Shown here: positions 7,775 through 16,906 of the stretch, piece by piece
How the letters are laid out: each line of letters begins with the position of its first letter
Position numbering within the stretch: position 1 is the stretch's first letter
From: Acidobacteriota bacterium
GTDB taxonomy: Bacteria; Acidobacteriota; Blastocatellia; Pyrinomonadales; Pyrinomonadaceae
DNA length: 64,000 nucleotides
Direction of reading: 5' to 3'
Assembly: GCA_019242475.1 (NCBI GenBank)
Contig: JAFAVK010000063.1
Span: 1 to 64,000 of the forward strand
The notes under the pieces: model-generated
What the model was told of the DNA's origin: nothing
The model's database searches: none
What the model saw: the letters and a program-made list of their open reading frames with translations, nothing else
Made by a program: the position numbers and the translations under genes

Positions 7775-10700
7775 ATGACTAGAACAAGGCAGTCGGTCGT
7801 CCTCTCGCTGCTCCTGCTGCTGGCGCTGCCGCTCGCGGCCGCGGCCCAGGTCACCTCGTCCACCTCCTCCGTGACGGGGGTCGTGGCCGACCCGAACGGG
7901 GCGGTCATCTCGGGCGCGACCGTGACCCTGAAGGACACGCGGACTTCGAAAGAGGTGACGACGACGACGGACGACCAGGGGGTCTACCGGTTCGCGCAGG
8001 TGCAGCCCGGGCAGGGCTACACGATCACGGTCACGGCCGCCGGCTTCCAGACCTTCACGCTCTCGGACGTGGCGCTGCGCGTCGGGAACGTCGAGACGCA
8101 GAACGTGCAGTTGACGGCCGGCGCGGTCTCCGAGACCGTCTCGGTGACGGCCTCGAACGAGGCCACGCTCAACACGACCGACGCCAGCATCGGCAACGTC
8201 ATCGAGACGCGCCGCCTCGTTGACCTCCCCGTGCAGTTCCGCGGCTCGCCCGCGGCGCTCATCGGCCTCCAGCCGGGCGTCATCGGGAACAACGTCGGCA
8301 CGGGCGCGACGAACCGCGTCGGCTCGGTGACGGGCTCGCGCGCCGACCAGGGCAACATCACCGTGGACGGCATCGACGCCAACGACGTGACGACGGGCCA
8401 GGCGTTCATCACGACCGGCAACGCGCCCATCGACGCCATCCAGGAGTTCCGCACCGTCACGGTCAACCCCGGCGCGGCCGAGGGCCGGAGCAGCGGCGGC
8501 CAGATCGAGATGGTGACCAAGAGCGGGAGCAACGAGTTCCACGGCTCTTTGCGCGAGTTCAACCGCACGGCGGCGACCGCCGCGAACACGTTCTTCAACA
8601 ACCGGTCGGGCGTTAAGCGCCCGCAGCTGACGCGCAACCAGTTCGGCGGAAGCCTGGGCGGCCCCGTCTACTTCCCGCGCTTCGGCGAGGGCGGCCCGCG
8701 CCTCTTCGAGGGCAAGGACAAGCTCTTCTTCTTCTTCGACTTCGAGGGGCGGCGCGACGCGCAGGGCGTCACTAACCTCCGCATCGTCCCGCTCGCGCAC
8801 TTCCGCCAGGGCGGCCTGGCCTACCTCAACAACACCGCCGGGTGCCCGACCAACGCCCGCCTCAACACGCGGCCCGAGTGCATCACGGTGCTGACGCCGG
8901 CCCAGGTCGCGGCGCTCGACCCGCAGCACGTCGGCGCGAACGCGGCGCTCCTGAGCCTCATCAACGAGCGCTACCCGCTGCCCAACGACTTCTCGGCCGG
9001 CAACGGCATCAACACCGCCGGCTTCCGCTTCAACTCGCCGTCGCGCCTCTCCTCGAACAACTACACGATGCGCGGCGACTACAACATCACCGCCAACCAG
9101 CGGATGTTCGGGCGCCTCAGCCTCTCCAGGGGGACGACGACGGACACGGTCAACACCGTCGCCCAGCAGTTCCCGCAAGACCCCGAGAGCGGCGTGCAGA
9201 TCGTCAAGGACTACGCGCTGGTCTTCGGCCACAACTGGGTCGCCACCCCGAGCATCGTCAACCAGGCGACCATCGGGATGTCGCGGTCGGGCTTCCTGAC
9301 CCCGGCCCCGTTCGCGCCGACCTTCCCGAACGTGTACGGCACGCCCGACTTCACGGGCGGCAACTGGTCGGGCTTGCTCTCGGTGCCATTCCCGCGCATC
9401 TCCGGCCAGGCGCGCTACGTGCCCGTGCCGACCTACCGCGACGACCTGAGCTGGACGCGTGGGTCGCACGCCATGCAGTTCGGCGGCTCGTTCAAGCCGA
9501 TCCACCAGAAGTCCACCCAGTTTAACGACTTCAACTTCGTCACCCTCGGCCTGGGCGGCAACACGCCGAACCTCAACGCCTCGCTGCGCCCCGGCAGCAT
9601 CGGGACGGGCACCACCCGCACCGGCAACTACGACAACGCCTTCGCCTTCCTCCTGGGGCGCGACGCGCTGGTGACGACCAACTTCAACTACGACCCGTCG
9701 GGCAACGCCCTGCCCCGGGGCACGGGCAAGACGCGCGACTATCGCTACGACGAGTGGGAGTTCTACGGGCAGGACAGTTGGAAGGCGCGCGACGACCTGA
9801 CGATCACGTACGGCGTCCGCTGGCACTACTACCCCGCCCCCTACGAGGTGAACGGGGCGCAGGCCGTGCAGCAGGCCGGCGCGGACTTCGACACCATCTT
9901 CAACATCCGGCAGGCGAACGCGGCGGCCGGCATCGCCGGGGCCAACGCCGTGCCCCTGCTCACCTACGACCTCGGCGGCAAGGCCAACAACGCCCGCCCC
10001 TTCTACGAGCCGGACTGGAACAACTTCGGCCCGCGCCTGAGCTTCGCCTACAACCCTTCGTTCAAGGACGGCTTCCTGGGCGCGCTCTTCGGCGACCGGA
10101 AGATGGTCATCCGCGGCGGCGGCTCGGTGGTCTACGACCGCCCGGGCGGCGGCATCTCGTTCCTCCAGGATCAGAACACCTTCATCTTCGCCAACTCGGC
10201 GACGACCAACTTCGGCAACGGTGACCCCGTCGCCTCCCTGCTGAACGACCCGCGGTTCACGGGCGTCGCCGCCCTGCCGGTGCAGAACGTCGCGCCCGCC
10301 GTCACCCGGCCGTTCACTCCCTTCGTCGTGAACGGCGTCCCCAACGGCACCGCCGTGAACGGCTTCACCTACGTCATCGACCCGCACTTCCGCATCCCGT
10401 ACTCGATCCAGTACAGCTTCGGCTTCCAGCGCGAGGTGCCCGGCAACTTCCTCCTCGACGTGTCCTACGTCGGGCGGCAGGGGCGTAAGCTCTTCGCCCT
10501 CGCCGACGCCTCGCAGATACTGGATTTCAAAGACCCGGCTTCCGGCCAGGGCATGATCGCCGCGCTGAACGGGCTGCAAGCCCAGCTCAACTCGGGCGCC
10601 GCCGTGACCCCGCAGCCCTGGTTCGAGAACCAGGTCAACGCGGCGCGGGCGGCCAGGGGGCTCGCCCCCTGCCTGACGCGGTTCGGCGTCTCCTGCACGA

Positions 10701-11620
10701 ACGTGGTCGCCGCGAACTTCGGCGACCTCGTCTCCATCGGCGACACGGCCGACACCGTGCAGGCGCTCTACGCCAACGGGCTGCTCCGGCCGAACGTCGG
10801 GCTCGGCTCGCAGTTCGGCACCGCCGGCTTCGTCAAGAACTTCGGGGCGTCGAGCTACAACGGCGTGCTGGTCAGCCTGCGCAAGCGCTTCTCGCAGGGC
10901 CTCCAGTTCGACGCCAACTACACCTGGTCGCACTCCATCGACAACCAGTCCACGGTCGCCAACGTGACGACCTCGGGCGGGCTCATCTGCGACGCCCGCA
11001 ACCTCCGCGTCTGCCGCGCGAACTCGGACTTCGACATCCGCCACCTCTTCAACATGAACGGCGTGTGGGAGCTGCCGGTCGGGCGCGGGAGGTTCTTCGC
11101 CGGCGACGCCCCGGGCTGGGTGAACTCCATCATCGGCGGGTGGACGTTCACGGGCATCTTTACCGCCCGGAGCGGGCTGCCCTTCAGCCTCGCCACCTCT
11201 TCGTGGCCGACGAGCTACATCTTCGACGGCAACAACGGCGTCCCGGCGGTCACCTTCGGCGACCCCAACGCCCTGCGGCCGAGCATCCACAACGCCCCCG
11301 ACGGGACGCTCCAGTTCTTCGCCGACCCCGAGGCGGCGCTCGCCGCCGTCGGCTACCCACGCCACGGCGAGCCCGGCAACCGGAACGCGCTGCGCGGCCC
11401 CGGGTTCTGGAACATGGACGCGGCGCTGCTGAAGAACTTCAGGCTGCCCTGGTCTGAGACGCAGCGTTTGCAGATTCGCGCGGAGGCTTACAACGTTTTC
11501 AACCACAACTCCTTCGCGCTGCCGTCCAGCCTCGACATCGGCTCGACCTCCTTCGGGCAGGTCACCGGCTCGTCCAGCACCCCGCGCGTCATGCAGTTCG
11601 GCGTCCGCTGGGACTTCTAG
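7775..11620 (+). CDS. TonB-dependent-receptor-like outer-membrane protein with carboxypeptidase-regulatory domain
   Basis: Outer-membrane beta-barrel of 1281 residues, of the kind expanded in Acidobacteria and Myxobacteria (Oar-like). A signal peptide (residues 1-24, ending AAAAQ) precedes an Ig-like carboxypeptidase regulatory domain (about 28-105: VTGVVADPNGAVISGATVTL, GVYRFAQVQPG), a plug-like region (about 120-240: NITVDGIDANDV, GGQIEMVTKSGSNEFHG) and a long barrel ending in Phe (FGVRWDF), the usual outer-membrane C-terminal signal. It probably imports or binds an oligosaccharide; the next genes encode secreted polysaccharide enzymes on the opposite strand. No TonB box was identified with certainty. 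Confidence 0.88.
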   Translation: MTRTRQSVVLSLLLLLALPLAAAAQVTSSTSSVTGVVADPNGAVISGATVTLKDTRTSKEVTTTTDDQGVYRFAQVQPGQGYTITVTAAGFQTFTLSDVALRVGNVETQNVQLTAGAVSETVSVTASNEATLNTTDASIGNVIETRRLVDLPVQFRGSPAALIGLQPGVIGNNVGTGATNRVGSVTGSRADQGNITVDGIDANDVTTGQAFITTGNAPIDAIQEFRTVTVNPGAAEGRSSGGQIEMVTKSGSNEFHGSLREFNRTAATAANTFFNNRSGVKRPQLTRNQFGGSLGGPVYFPRFGEGGPRLFEGKDKLFFFFDFEGRRDAQGVTNLRIVPLAHFRQGGLAYLNNTAGCPTNARLNTRPECITVLTPAQVAALDPQHVGANAALLSLINERYPLPNDFSAGNGINTAGFRFNSPSRLSSNNYTMRGDYNITANQRMFGRLSLSRGTTTDTVNTVAQQFPQDPESGVQIVKDYALVFGHNWVATPSIVNQATIGMSRSGFLTPAPFAPTFPNVYGTPDFTGGNWSGLLSVPFPRISGQARYVPVPTYRDDLSWTRGSHAMQFGGSFKPIHQKSTQFNDFNFVTLGLGGNTPNLNASLRPGSIGTGTTRTGNYDNAFAFLLGRDALVTTNFNYDPSGNALPRGTGKTRDYRYDEWEFYGQDSWKARDDLTITYGVRWHYYPAPYEVNGAQAVQQAGADFDTIFNIRQANAAAGIAGANAVPLLTYDLGGKANNARPFYEPDWNNFGPRLSFAYNPSFKDGFLGALFGDRKMVIRGGGSVVYDRPGGGISFLQDQNTFIFANSATTNFGNGDPVASLLNDPRFTGVAALPVQNVAPAVTRPFTPFVVNGVPNGTAVNGFTYVIDPHFRIPYSIQYSFGFQREVPGNFLLDVSYVGRQGRKLFALADASQILDFKDPASGQGMIAALNGLQAQLNSGAAVTPQPWFENQVNAARAARGLAPCLTRFGVSCTNVVAANFGDLVSIGDTADTVQALYANGLLRPNVGLGSQFGTAGFVKNFGASSYNGVLVSLRKRFSQGLQFDANYTWSHSIDNQSTVANVTTSGGLICDARNLRVCRANSDFDIRHLFNMNGVWELPVGRGRFFAGDAPGWVNSIIGGWTFTGIFTARSGLPFSLATSSWPTSYIFDGNNGVPAVTFGDPNALRPSIHNAPDGTLQFFADPEAALAAVGYPRHGEPGNRNALRGPGFWNMDAALLKNFRLPWSETQRLQIRAEAYNVFNHNSFALPSSLDIGSTSFGQVTGSSSTPRVMQFGVRWDF

Positions 11621-11644
11621 TCCGACGGCGCCGGACAAAACTCA

Positions 11645-11670
11645 GGGGCTCCCGAAGATTCGGGAGCCCC
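11645..11670. terminator. Bidirectional intrinsic terminator
   Basis: Perfect 12-bp stem GGGGCTCCCGAA/TTCGGGAGCCCC with a 2-nt separation, followed by TCTTTTT on the plus strand and by a T-rich run on the minus strand. It lies between the ends of the convergent receptor and esterase genes and can serve both. Confidence 0.9.
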
Positions 11671-11690
11671 TCTTTTTATCAGCGCTTCGC

Positions 11691-13022
11691 TCACGCCCCG
11701 GGAGGTTGGGGGTGAAAGTGCATCTGCATGAACTTCAGGAACTGCCCCCAGTCGGAAGGGATCGTGCCGTGCCCGCCCGCGTGCATGTAGTAGCCGAGCG
11801 TGTGCAGGATGGGACGGCCGGCGGGCGGCATCTCGTCCGTGCCGAGGTCTTCGGCGCCGAGCAGGCGGTAGACCGGCCCGGCGGCGACCGCGGAGAGGAA
11901 CTCCCCCTTCGGGTCTGACCAGAGGTCTGTGTCGCCGGTCTGCAAGAGCAGCGGGCGCGGGGCGATGAGCGCGAGCAGCATGTGCGCGTCAACCGGCGAC
12001 TCGTTCGGGCGGTCGGCGAGCTTCTGGTAGTCGGCCGCGAACTGGTAAGGGTATCTGGTCGGGGCCGTCAGGTGCTTGACGGTCTCGCCGAAGTTGCGAC
12101 GGCTCAGGGCGGCGCCGCCCTCGCCCGAGCAGCTCGCAATCACCAGCGCGAAGCGCGTGTCACGCGCGCCCGCCCAGAGCACCGTCTTCCCCAGACGCGA
12201 CGCGCCGAAGATGGCGACGCGCTTCGCGTCCACGCCCCTGTCGGTCTCGAAGTAGTCGAGCGCGCGGCTCAGCCCCCAGCCCCACGCGGCAATCGCGCCC
12301 CACTCGTCGGGCGCGGGCTCGGTCTGCCCCGGCTTCAGATAGAGGGCGCGCACGCCTTGCGGGATGCCGCCGAGGAAGTCCGGGTCGATGTCGCCGTAGT
12401 AGACGGTGGCGACGCCGATGCCGCTCGCGAGGAAGGGCAGCACATCGAGCTTGCCGAAGCCCGAGCCCTGCGGCGCGGGCACGCGTTTCTTGTCGCGCCC
12501 CCAGACTTCGCCGGGCTTGATGCCGGGGTCGTCCACCGTGTTCGCGTTGGCCGTGAAGCTCAGGTTGAGCAGGACGGGGACGGGCTTGCGCGCCCCGGCG
12601 GGCAGGTAGATGAGCAAGTCCATCTTCGGCCCCGACTTGTCGCGCGAGAAGTAGATTGTCACCTGCCGCCTGATGGCTTTGCCTCCGAGCGCGGGCGTGC
12701 CCTTGTCGAACACGTCGAAGCTCATGCCGGCGGGGCGGCCGGGGCTGCGGCCGAACTGCTGCTCTTCGAAGAGGCGCACGATCTCCGGGCGACGCTTGCC
12801 GTACCAAGTCTGCTTGTCGCGCACGCGCTTCCCCGAAGAGAGGACGAGCGGGTCGGGCAGCGTGTAGTTGCCGACGAGCGCCTCGTCGTAGTTGACCGGG
12901 ATGCCCGCCACGTTCTTCGGCGGCTCGTTCTGTCGCTGGCCGCTCGCCGTGCCGAGCGACAGCAAGACCGCCGAAGCCAACGACACGAACACGCACCACG
13001 ATTTGCACGTCATCAAATTCAA
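11691..13022 (-). CDS. CE15-like glucuronoyl esterase family protein, secreted
   Basis: Alpha/beta-hydrolase of 443 residues with an N-terminal signal (to about residue 28, TASGQ). The nucleophile motif is FGASRLGKT, followed by SCSGEGGAALSRRNFGE, and the catalytic His sits near the end in YYMHAGGHGT. This layout is that of bacterial CE15 4-O-methyl-glucuronoyl methylesterases, which cut ester links between glucuronate side chains and lignin or act on pectin-like esters. It is 24 bp downstream of the GH106-like gene on the same strand, so both are likely one transcript working on plant wall glycans. Confidence 0.82.
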   Translation of the reverse strand: MNLMTCKSWCVFVSLASAVLLSLGTASGQRQNEPPKNVAGIPVNYDEALVGNYTLPDPLVLSSGKRVRDKQTWYGKRRPEIVRLFEEQQFGRSPGRPAGMSFDVFDKGTPALGGKAIRRQVTIYFSRDKSGPKMDLLIYLPAGARKPVPVLLNLSFTANANTVDDPGIKPGEVWGRDKKRVPAPQGSGFGKLDVLPFLASGIGVATVYYGDIDPDFLGGIPQGVRALYLKPGQTEPAPDEWGAIAAWGWGLSRALDYFETDRGVDAKRVAIFGASRLGKTVLWAGARDTRFALVIASCSGEGGAALSRRNFGETVKHLTAPTRYPYQFAADYQKLADRPNESPVDAHMLLALIAPRPLLLQTGDTDLWSDPKGEFLSAVAAGPVYRLLGAEDLGTDEMPPAGRPILHTLGYYMHAGGHGTIPSDWGQFLKFMQMHFHPQPPGA

Positions 13023-13046
13023 GCTCCCTTATTCTCGCCGCGAAAC

Positions 13047-16000
13047 TCAGCGACCTGTCGCCGTGACGAGCGTCACCGGGCCGAGCAGCCCCGCGTCACT
13101 TAACGACGGGGGCGGGCCGAAGCCCGCGGGTACGTTTGCAAATACTCTCTTGTCCGCGGGCGCGGTCTTGTCCCCGATGATCCGGTTCGTCCACTCGTTC
13201 GTCACCTTGATCTCTAAAAGGTTCGCGCCGGGCCTTAGCGCGTCGGTCACGTCAACGCGGAACGGCGGCTTCCACAAGACCCCGAGCGCCCTGCCGTTGA
13301 GCGAGACCTCCGCCAGGTCTTTCACCGCGCCGAGGTCGAGCAGAATCCTCTGCCCCGTCCGGAACCAGGCCCGCGGCGCCTGCACCGTCTTCGTGTACGC
13401 GGCGGTGCCCGAGAAGTATTTCACGCCCTCGTCAACGTTCGCCGTCCACGACGCCAGCTCCGCGAGTTGAAGTTTAGGCGGCGCGCCGAGGTTCGGCGGG
13501 AAAGTGACTTCCCAAGGCCCGCCGAGCGACGCGAGCGGCGACAGCTTCGTGCCGGCGACGACGCGCGACGGGACGCCGGTCGCGCGGCGGAAGACCACGA
13601 ACACGGACTCGCGCTCCCCCAGGTGCAAAGGCACGGTGGTGCGTCCGTCCGCGACCGTATAACTCGCCGGCTCGTTCGCGCCCGTGTCGGCGTGCCACAG
13701 CTCGGCCTCCTTTCCGGCCACGCGGAAACGCGCTTCCAAGTCCTGCGCGCGGTCGGAGCGATTGGCGACGAAGTAGATGTCGGCTTCACGGTCGCGCCTG
13801 TGGAGCCACGGCAAGTCTGCGTCCAGCCCGCGGCCGAACTCCACGTCCGGCGGGACGCGCATCGAGGCGAGCACTTCCGCGGGCGCCAAGCCCCACACGA
13901 CCGTCCCCTTCCCGTAGGCGCGCCGCGTGCGGCTGACGCCGTCGAGGTCGCCCCACAGCTCGGAGGCAATCGCCTGCACTTCTTTATCCGCTTCCGGGTA
14001 CCCTGCGAGGCCCGGCGACTTCAAAGGCTTCGGCCCGAGAACGGTCGCACCGCCCTCGACCAGCTCGCGGATTTTGCGCAGCACCGGGAGCGTCATGCGT
14101 TCGACTTCGGGGAGAACAAGCAGGCGGTAGCTCACGCCGTCCGGCATCACGAGACGGCCGTCGGCGCCGACCGACATGCGCGTGAGGAGCGCGTCCGCGT
14201 TCACGTAGTCGTAATCGAAGCCGGCGGGCGGCGCGGGCTTCAGCCCCGCGCCCCAGAAGGGCATCGTCGAAGGCGCGCCCTCGTTCAAAAGGTACGCGAG
14301 GTCTGCGACGGGCAGGCCGCGCTGGAGCATGAAAGAGTTTCGCGCGAGGTAGTCCATGAACGGGCGCGCTGTTTCGGCCCAGGTGATGTTGCGGTTGACG
14401 TGCGTCCCGACCATCGTGTTGCCGGGCTTGGTGTCGAGCGGCTGGTGCGCCGAGGTGTGGAAGACGATGCGGTTGACCCCTTGCGCGAACCAGTAGTCGG
14501 CGACCTTCTTCAAAGAGAACGGCGACTCGTAACCGCCGCCGGTGAACGACTCGGCCGCGACGACCGGCTTGCCGTAGACGTGGGCGGCCGAGGCCGCCCC
14601 GCGCACGTCCACGTAGTACATCGCGGGCGGGTGCAGGTCGCGCATCCAGAACTCACCCATCGGGATGCCCACCTGCTTCTTGTTGAGCAGGGTGTCTTCG
14701 GGTATCTCAAGCGAGACGCCGGCCGCCTCGCTGTACGTGCCGATGCCCTGCTTACGCAAGAAATCCGTCGCCGCGCCGTAGTGGTTCTCGGCGAACATGT
14801 CGGCGAGCGTGCGGCGGAAGTCCCAGAGGAAGCGGTCGCTCACCTCCGCGCTCCCGACGACGCGCCCCGCGAGCGCGGGCAGGTAAGGGACGGGGTCGTA
14901 GCCGCGGCGGCGGCGGAACTCCGCGAGCATCTCCTCCGTCCAGTTCTGCATGCCCGCCTCCCAACTGTCGAGCAGCACGTAGCGCAGGCTCTTGCCGTAC
15001 AGCGGGCCGAGCGTGCGCGCCAGCGGCTCGGTGTAGCCGCGCAGGTACTCTTCCAGATGCTTCCGGCTGAGCTTGTCCACCTCGTAGCCGAGGCCGGCGG
15101 GCACGGCCGGCCGGTTCTTCGAGCCGGTCAGAGAGTAGCCGAAGCGCAGCACCGTCCAACTGCCCGGCGGCACCTCCCAGTCGAGCGTGCCGTCCGCGTT
15201 CATCTGCCTGGTCAGGTCGATGACGCCCGCGCTCGGGATGGAAGAGTCGGCGGGCACGGGCGGCGTCGGCACAGACTCGTACTCGAAGAGGAAGCTGAAG
15301 CCCGCCTTCTCCTCCCAGCGGTGGACGCGTGCGCCCGTGTGGAACAGAGCCTCGGAGAGCGTGTACTCGCGCGCGGGCTGCGGCGTCGCCTGATTCATCA
15401 CCTCGGCGGGCTTGAGCGGCGCGCCGGTCAACTCGATGCGGTAGACGCGCGCCGTGGTCTCGGGGAACGCGAACGTCCGCACCAGGCCGCCGCGATAGAG
15501 CTGCGCGCCGGGCAGCGTGACGAGCGTCTTGAAGCTCGATTCGTCGTCGCCCGCCAGCACGCGGCCCACGGGTATCCCGCCGCGCGCGGCGAGCGAGACG
15601 GCGCGCGCGGTGAAGGGGCGCGCGAACTCGTACTGCACCCACGCCGGGCCGCCGCCCTGCGGGGCGGGTATCGTGAGCGCGGTGTTGAGGTCGTCGTCTA
15701 AGAGCGGCGCGGCGTCGAGCGGCCCCGCCGACGAGGTCACTTTCGGTTTGAGTTCCGCCGCGTCGAGTTCGTCGGGCGGGGTGCGGTAGGCGACGACCGC
15801 GCTGTCGCCGTAGAAGGTCGGGTCGGGCGTCGCGCCGGGCCGTGGGGCGCCGGTCAACAGATTTCTGACGGGGCCGTTGTTCGTAGGCGGTTGGGGCAGC
15901 TTGCCCTTGAAACGGCTCGGCCCTTCCAGAGTGGTCTCGCTCCAGACGAGCTTCTTCATCGCCTGCTCGGGCTTGACCCAGGGGCCGCCGGTCTCGCTCC

Positions 16001-16379
16001 AACCGGCGGAGCTGAAGACGGTCATCTCAAGTCCCAGACGGTCGGCCTCGGCGGCGGCGTGGCGGACGGCCGCGAGCCATTCGGGGGAGCCGAACACGAC
16101 CTTCTTCTCGACGCTCTGCCCCCCGCCCGCGTTCACGTCGGCCATCTGGACGCCGGCGATCCCGACCCTCTTCATCCACTCAAGGTCTTTGGTGATGCCT
16201 TCGAGGGTGACGTTGCTGCCCGTCCAGTGCCACCAGGTTCGCGGCTTGGCCGCGTCCGGCGGGTCTGCGAAACCGCGTTCGAGATCGTCGCCCGAGGACT
16301 GTGCTGCCGCCCCGACTGCGAAGGCCAACGCCGCGAACGCGGCCAACGACGCGATGAACGCCCTCCACGTCTGTCTCAT
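13047..16379 (-). CDS. GH106-like alpha-L-rhamnosidase, secreted
   Basis: Large secreted glycosidase of 1110 residues; the signal peptide ends near AVGAAAQ (residue 27). The N-terminal region (FADPPDAAKPRTWWHW, GIAGVQMADVNAGGG) is typical of GH106 rhamnosidases, and a C-terminal jelly-roll segment follows (VSLNGRALGVLWKPPFR, LLEIKVTNEWTNRIIG). It should release rhamnose from rhamnogalacturonan or decorated glycosides in the periplasm or outside. It pairs with the CE15-like gene downstream and a PL11-like lyase upstream, forming a pectin-side-chain locus. Family call rests on motif memory, without alignment. Confidence 0.85.
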   Translation of the reverse strand: MRQTWRAFIASLAAFAALAFAVGAAAQSSGDDLERGFADPPDAAKPRTWWHWTGSNVTLEGITKDLEWMKRVGIAGVQMADVNAGGGQSVEKKVVFGSPEWLAAVRHAAAEADRLGLEMTVFSSAGWSETGGPWVKPEQAMKKLVWSETTLEGPSRFKGKLPQPPTNNGPVRNLLTGAPRPGATPDPTFYGDSAVVAYRTPPDELDAAELKPKVTSSAGPLDAAPLLDDDLNTALTIPAPQGGGPAWVQYEFARPFTARAVSLAARGGIPVGRVLAGDDESSFKTLVTLPGAQLYRGGLVRTFAFPETTARVYRIELTGAPLKPAEVMNQATPQPAREYTLSEALFHTGARVHRWEEKAGFSFLFEYESVPTPPVPADSSIPSAGVIDLTRQMNADGTLDWEVPPGSWTVLRFGYSLTGSKNRPAVPAGLGYEVDKLSRKHLEEYLRGYTEPLARTLGPLYGKSLRYVLLDSWEAGMQNWTEEMLAEFRRRRGYDPVPYLPALAGRVVGSAEVSDRFLWDFRRTLADMFAENHYGAATDFLRKQGIGTYSEAAGVSLEIPEDTLLNKKQVGIPMGEFWMRDLHPPAMYYVDVRGAASAAHVYGKPVVAAESFTGGGYESPFSLKKVADYWFAQGVNRIVFHTSAHQPLDTKPGNTMVGTHVNRNITWAETARPFMDYLARNSFMLQRGLPVADLAYLLNEGAPSTMPFWGAGLKPAPPAGFDYDYVNADALLTRMSVGADGRLVMPDGVSYRLLVLPEVERMTLPVLRKIRELVEGGATVLGPKPLKSPGLAGYPEADKEVQAIASELWGDLDGVSRTRRAYGKGTVVWGLAPAEVLASMRVPPDVEFGRGLDADLPWLHRRDREADIYFVANRSDRAQDLEARFRVAGKEAELWHADTGANEPASYTVADGRTTVPLHLGERESVFVVFRRATGVPSRVVAGTKLSPLASLGGPWEVTFPPNLGAPPKLQLAELASWTANVDEGVKYFSGTAAYTKTVQAPRAWFRTGQRILLDLGAVKDLAEVSLNGRALGVLWKPPFRVDVTDALRPGANLLEIKVTNEWTNRIIGDKTAPADKRVFANVPAGFGPPPSLSDAGLLGPVTLVTATGR

Positions 16380-16488
16380 TTTTTTAGGAACCTATCGGAA
16401 GAGTCTGACGGCGGAACTTATACATGAAATGCGGACGAACTCGAACCCGGCCGGCCCAAGCTTTCCACTTCCGACCCCATCATTCCGG

Positions 16489-16803
16489 TTCCGAAGAGGA
16501 ACTTTCCGGTTCGGAACCGAAATGTTCCTCTTCGGAACCGGAACATTTCGGTTCCGAACCGGAATATTTCGGTTCGGAACACGAATGTTCCTCTTCGGAA
16601 CCGGAACATTTCGGTTCTGAACAGAAATATTTCGGTTCGGAACACAAACATTTCGGTTCGGAACACAAATATTTCGGTTTTGAAGAGGAACATTTCGGTT
16701 CGGAACCGGAACATTTCGGTTCGGAACACGAATGTTTCTCTTCGGAAGAGGAACATTTCGGTTCGGAACCGAAATGTTCCGGTTCGGAACCGAAATGTTC
16801 CGG
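16489..16803. repeat. Tandem array of fifteen 21-bp palindromic units (array 1)
   Basis: Fifteen contiguous units of exactly 21 bp, phase-locked from 16489, plus a degenerate sixteenth. Consensus is TTCGGAACCGGAACATTTCG followed by G; positions 8-14 vary most, while TTCGG and the TTTCGG or TTCCGG end are constant. Each unit is built from TTCGGAA/TTCCGAA-like self-complementary words, so neighbouring units can fold into hairpins. Because 21 is a multiple of 3, long repetitive open frames arise on both strands by chance; I do not call them genes. It fills the space between the GH106-like start and the PL11-like terminator. Confidence 0.92.
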
Positions 16804-16836
16804 TTCCAAATAGGAATGACGGGCTCCCCCGACTAG

Positions 16837-16878
16837 CGGAGGGGGCGCGGAGACCTTTAAGCCTCCGCGCCCCCTCCG
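16837..16878 (-). terminator. Strong hairpin downstream of the PL11-like gene
   Basis: Perfect 16-bp GC-rich stem (CGGAGGGGGCGCGGAG with its complement) and a 10-nt loop, just past the stop codon at 16907. No clear U-tract follows on the minus strand, so it may act as a 3' mRNA stabiliser as much as a terminator. Confidence 0.65.
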
Positions 16879-16906
16879 CGTCCTTCCCCGAACGGCCGCT
16901 CCGCGC

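Noticed and set aside
7757-11638. Uninterrupted 1293-codon frame on the minus strand opposite the TonB-type receptor
   Set aside because: Composition is Arg/Val/Glu/Gly-rich with no domain, as expected for the antisense frame of a high-GC gene; the plus-strand frame has a signal peptide, domains and terminal Phe.
16424-16813. Repetitive open frames on both strands across the 21-bp array
   Set aside because: A 21-bp unit keeps any frame open; the peptides are low-complexity on both strands, and no ribosome-binding site or signal peptide supports translation.
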